Part shown: in pieces, positions 59,670 through 64,000 of the stretch
How the letters are laid out: each line of letters opens with the position of its first letter
How positions within the stretch are numbered: position 1 is the stretch's first letter
DNA from: Microbacterium kunmingense
GTDB taxonomy: Bacteria > Actinomycetota > Actinomycetes > Actinomycetales > Microbacteriaceae
DNA length: 64,000 bases
Direction: 5' to 3'
NCBI RefSeq assembly: GCF_023155745.1
Contig: NZ_JAKNUS010000006.1
Span: 124,001 to 188,000, forward strand
Notes under the pieces: model-generated
Databases searched by the model: none
Seen by the model: the letters and a program-made list of their open reading frames with translations, nothing else
Told to the model about the DNA's origin: nothing
Translations under genes and position numbers: made by a program

Positions 59670-59681
59670 GCGACGGACCGC

Positions 59682-61046
<1,365 letters not shown>

Positions 61047-61113
61047 GGTTCGCCTTTCACCGTCACGAACGCGGAGCGCCGCGGCGGTATCTTTCGGACA
61101 CTAGTAAGACCCT

Positions 61114-61119
61114 TGTCAA
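61114..61119 (-). promoter_or_regulatory. Possible -35 box upstream of sigA (TTGACA)
   Basis: A perfect TTGACA on the minus strand lies 68 nt before the sigA GTG. A matching -10 with normal spacing was not found, so only the -35-like hexamer is reported. Confidence 0.25.
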
Positions 61120-61155
61120 GTCCCGTTCCCGTACGCAGGGCAGCGGACGGGGGAC

Positions 61156-61181
61156 GACAATGGGTCAGAACATCCATTGTC
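61156..61181 (-). terminator. Inverted repeat between PAC2 gene and sigA
   Basis: GACAATGG and CCATTGTC form 8-bp arms around a 10-nt loop, in the 239-bp gap between the end of the PAC2 gene and the start of sigA. It could terminate PAC2 transcription or be a regulator site for sigA; no T-run follows. Apart from this and the TTGACA the gap shows nothing clear. Confidence 0.35.
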
Positions 61182-61285
61182 TCACATCTGTCCGGGCGGT
61201 TCGTATCCGCGCTCCCCCGCGAATCCTCGACCCACCCTCACAGCACAACGTCTCGGCGAGCCGCGGAATTCCCCCGACGCCGGGC

Positions 61286-62206
61286 TCAGGGACGCTTGTC
61301 CTCGTCGCTGCTCGGACGTGAGGCGAGGAACCGCTCCAGCTCCGCGGCCAGCTCGTCGGCACTCGGCAGGTCGCCGGTGTGCAGGATGGGGGTCGCGTTG
61401 GTCGCGCCGGCCATGTACGCGTCGTACCGCTCCTCCAGGCCCTGCAGCATCCGCGACAGCTCGTCGCTTCCGGCGACCTGCTCCTCGACCTTCGTCAGGT
61501 ACTCGCGGTTCTCCTCCCGCAGGTTGTCTCCGTCGAAGACGAGTCCGGTCGCCACCGTGATGCTGTCCAAGCCCGCGAGGGCTGCCGCGGGGTACTCGGT
61601 GTCGGCGAGGTAGTGCGGTACGAGCAGGACGAACCCCGCCACCGCGGCACCCCGCTCGGTGAAGCGGTACTCCAGCAGGTGCGCGACGGTCGCGGGTACC
61701 TGCGTGTGGGGCTGCCAGACCGAATGCGCCTCTGTCAGCTCGGCCCGGGTCCCGCTCACCGTCGTGCCGATGGGGCGCGTGTGGGGCACCGGCATCGGAA
61801 TCGCGTGGACCCAGGTGACCGAGGAGACGGCGAAGCTCGAGGCCAGCTCGAGGACGGCCTCCGACACGCCGTCCCAGGCGAAATCGGGTTCGTAGCCTGC
61901 GAGGACGAGGAACGGGGCGCCGAGCGCGTCGTGCGCGAGCGAGAGCTCGAGTCGCGGCGGGCGGTAATCGGTGAGGTGATCCGCCTCGAAGGTCACGATC
62001 GGCCGGCGCGCGCGGTAGTCGAGCAGGATGTCGTTGGAGAAGACGGCCAGTGGGATCGGGTCGAGGTCGTCGCGGATGTACTCGATGAGACGAGCCACCG
62101 CTCCCCCGGCATCGGTGAAGCCGGTGAGGGCGATCACGAGCGGGAGGCCTGCCGGCACAGCCGGAGCGGAGACCGAGCGCTCGTAGAGAGGACCGGCGTA
62201 AGGCAT
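61286..62206 (-). CDS. PAC2 family protein
   Basis: A 306-aa protein of the PAC2 family (proteasome assembly chaperone-like fold): VIALTGFTDAGGAVARLIEY near the start, RRPIVTFEADHLTDYRPPRL, FLVLAGYEPDFAW and VPHYLADTEYPAAALAG. Common in Actinobacteria, often near sigA and pepA; the function is not established. The C-terminal 80 residues are an acidic helical region. The ATG on the minus strand lies 6 nt after TAGCAT. Confidence 0.9.
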   Translation of the reverse strand: MPYAGPLYERSVSAPAVPAGLPLVIALTGFTDAGGAVARLIEYIRDDLDPIPLAVFSNDILLDYRARRPIVTFEADHLTDYRPPRLELSLAHDALGAPFLVLAGYEPDFAWDGVSEAVLELASSFAVSSVTWVHAIPMPVPHTRPIGTTVSGTRAELTEAHSVWQPHTQVPATVAHLLEYRFTERGAAVAGFVLLVPHYLADTEYPAAALAGLDSITVATGLVFDGDNLREENREYLTKVEEQVAGSDELSRMLQGLEERYDAYMAGATNATPILHTGDLPSADELAAELERFLASRPSSDEDKRP

Positions 62207-62212
62207 GGCTCC

Positions 62213-62218
62213 ATGCTA
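62213..62218 (-). promoter_or_regulatory. -10 box of the PAC2 gene (TAGCAT)
   Basis: TAGCAT on the minus strand ends exactly 6 nt before the ATG at 62206. It faces the pepA -10 box 57 bp away. Confidence 0.55.
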
Positions 62219-62275
62219 CGAGTCGCTGCGACGTCGAGAGTCGGGCCGCTGCCGCTGACAGCGAACACCGCTCCA

Positions 62276-62281
62276 TAGGAT
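62276..62281 (+). promoter_or_regulatory. -10 box of pepA (TAGGAT)
   Basis: TAGGAT ends 7 nt before the ATG at 62289 and overlaps an upstream in-frame ATG at 62280, which is therefore not the start. Confidence 0.6.
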
Positions 62282-62288
62282 GGAGCCC

Positions 62289-64000
<1,712 letters not shown>

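Overview
The window is a GC-rich, densely coded stretch of a high-GC Gram-positive chromosome. Gene content and order point to the Actinobacteria, most likely Microbacteriaceae and probably Microbacterium-like: an mIHF domain fused to guanylate kinase, a helicase-dead PriA, a HGxxPAAW protein beside trpC, an ANTAR regulator near polA, and the run sigA, PAC2, pepA, lpd. No intergenic gap exceeds 300 bp; the largest is 273 bp, at 55002-55274. There are no rRNA genes, no CRISPR array, and one tRNA, Leu(CAA).

Layout. 1-5757: carA (3' part), carB, pyrF and the mIHF-gmk fusion, a translationally coupled pyrimidine/GMP operon. 5832-12577: a tightly overlapping operon with a sulfonate-type ABC importer, acetyl-CoA synthetase, O-acetylhomoserine sulfhydrylase and a CoA-binding protein, sitting between gmk and rpoZ. 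12587-19248: rpoZ, terminator, metK, priA, fmt, rsmB, rpe. 19261-27038: a membrane protein, hisE, hisG, hisF, hisI, a trp-associated membrane protein, a HGxxPAAW protein, trpC, trpB, trpA, lgt. 27105-34653: gltB, gltD, pyk. 34673-42988: recQ, tRNA-Leu, ANTAR regulator, methyltransferase, hotdog thioesterase, polA, DUF885 peptidase. 43079-52079: accessory metabolic genes (luciferase-like oxidoreductase, MFS, SGNH hydrolase, DHFR-like, SDR, HAD, psuK-psuG, secreted beta-propeller, small membrane proteins). 52103-55001: a three-gene tyrosine-recombinase module on the minus strand, the only mobile element. 55275-58960: a Nei/Fpg glycosylase, amylosucrase and an AEC carrier. 58971-64000: CofE-like protein, sigA, PAC2, pepA and the start of lpd.

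Expression signals. A TAnnnT -10 hexamer, very often TAGGCT or TAGACT, lies exactly 6 or 7 nt before many start codons on both strands. This implies widespread leaderless mRNAs and settles several start choices; for rpoZ it suggests two start sites.

Most unusual points. (1) The recombinase module pairs an intact integrase and an XRE regulator with a multi-zinc-ribbon protein that has a degenerate recombinase-like C-terminus. (2) The sulfur operon interrupts the usual gmk-rpoZ neighbourhood. (3) coaBC and trpE are missing from the places where relatives usually have them. (4) A CofE-like protein with no other F420 genes in view lies 12 bp downstream of sigA.
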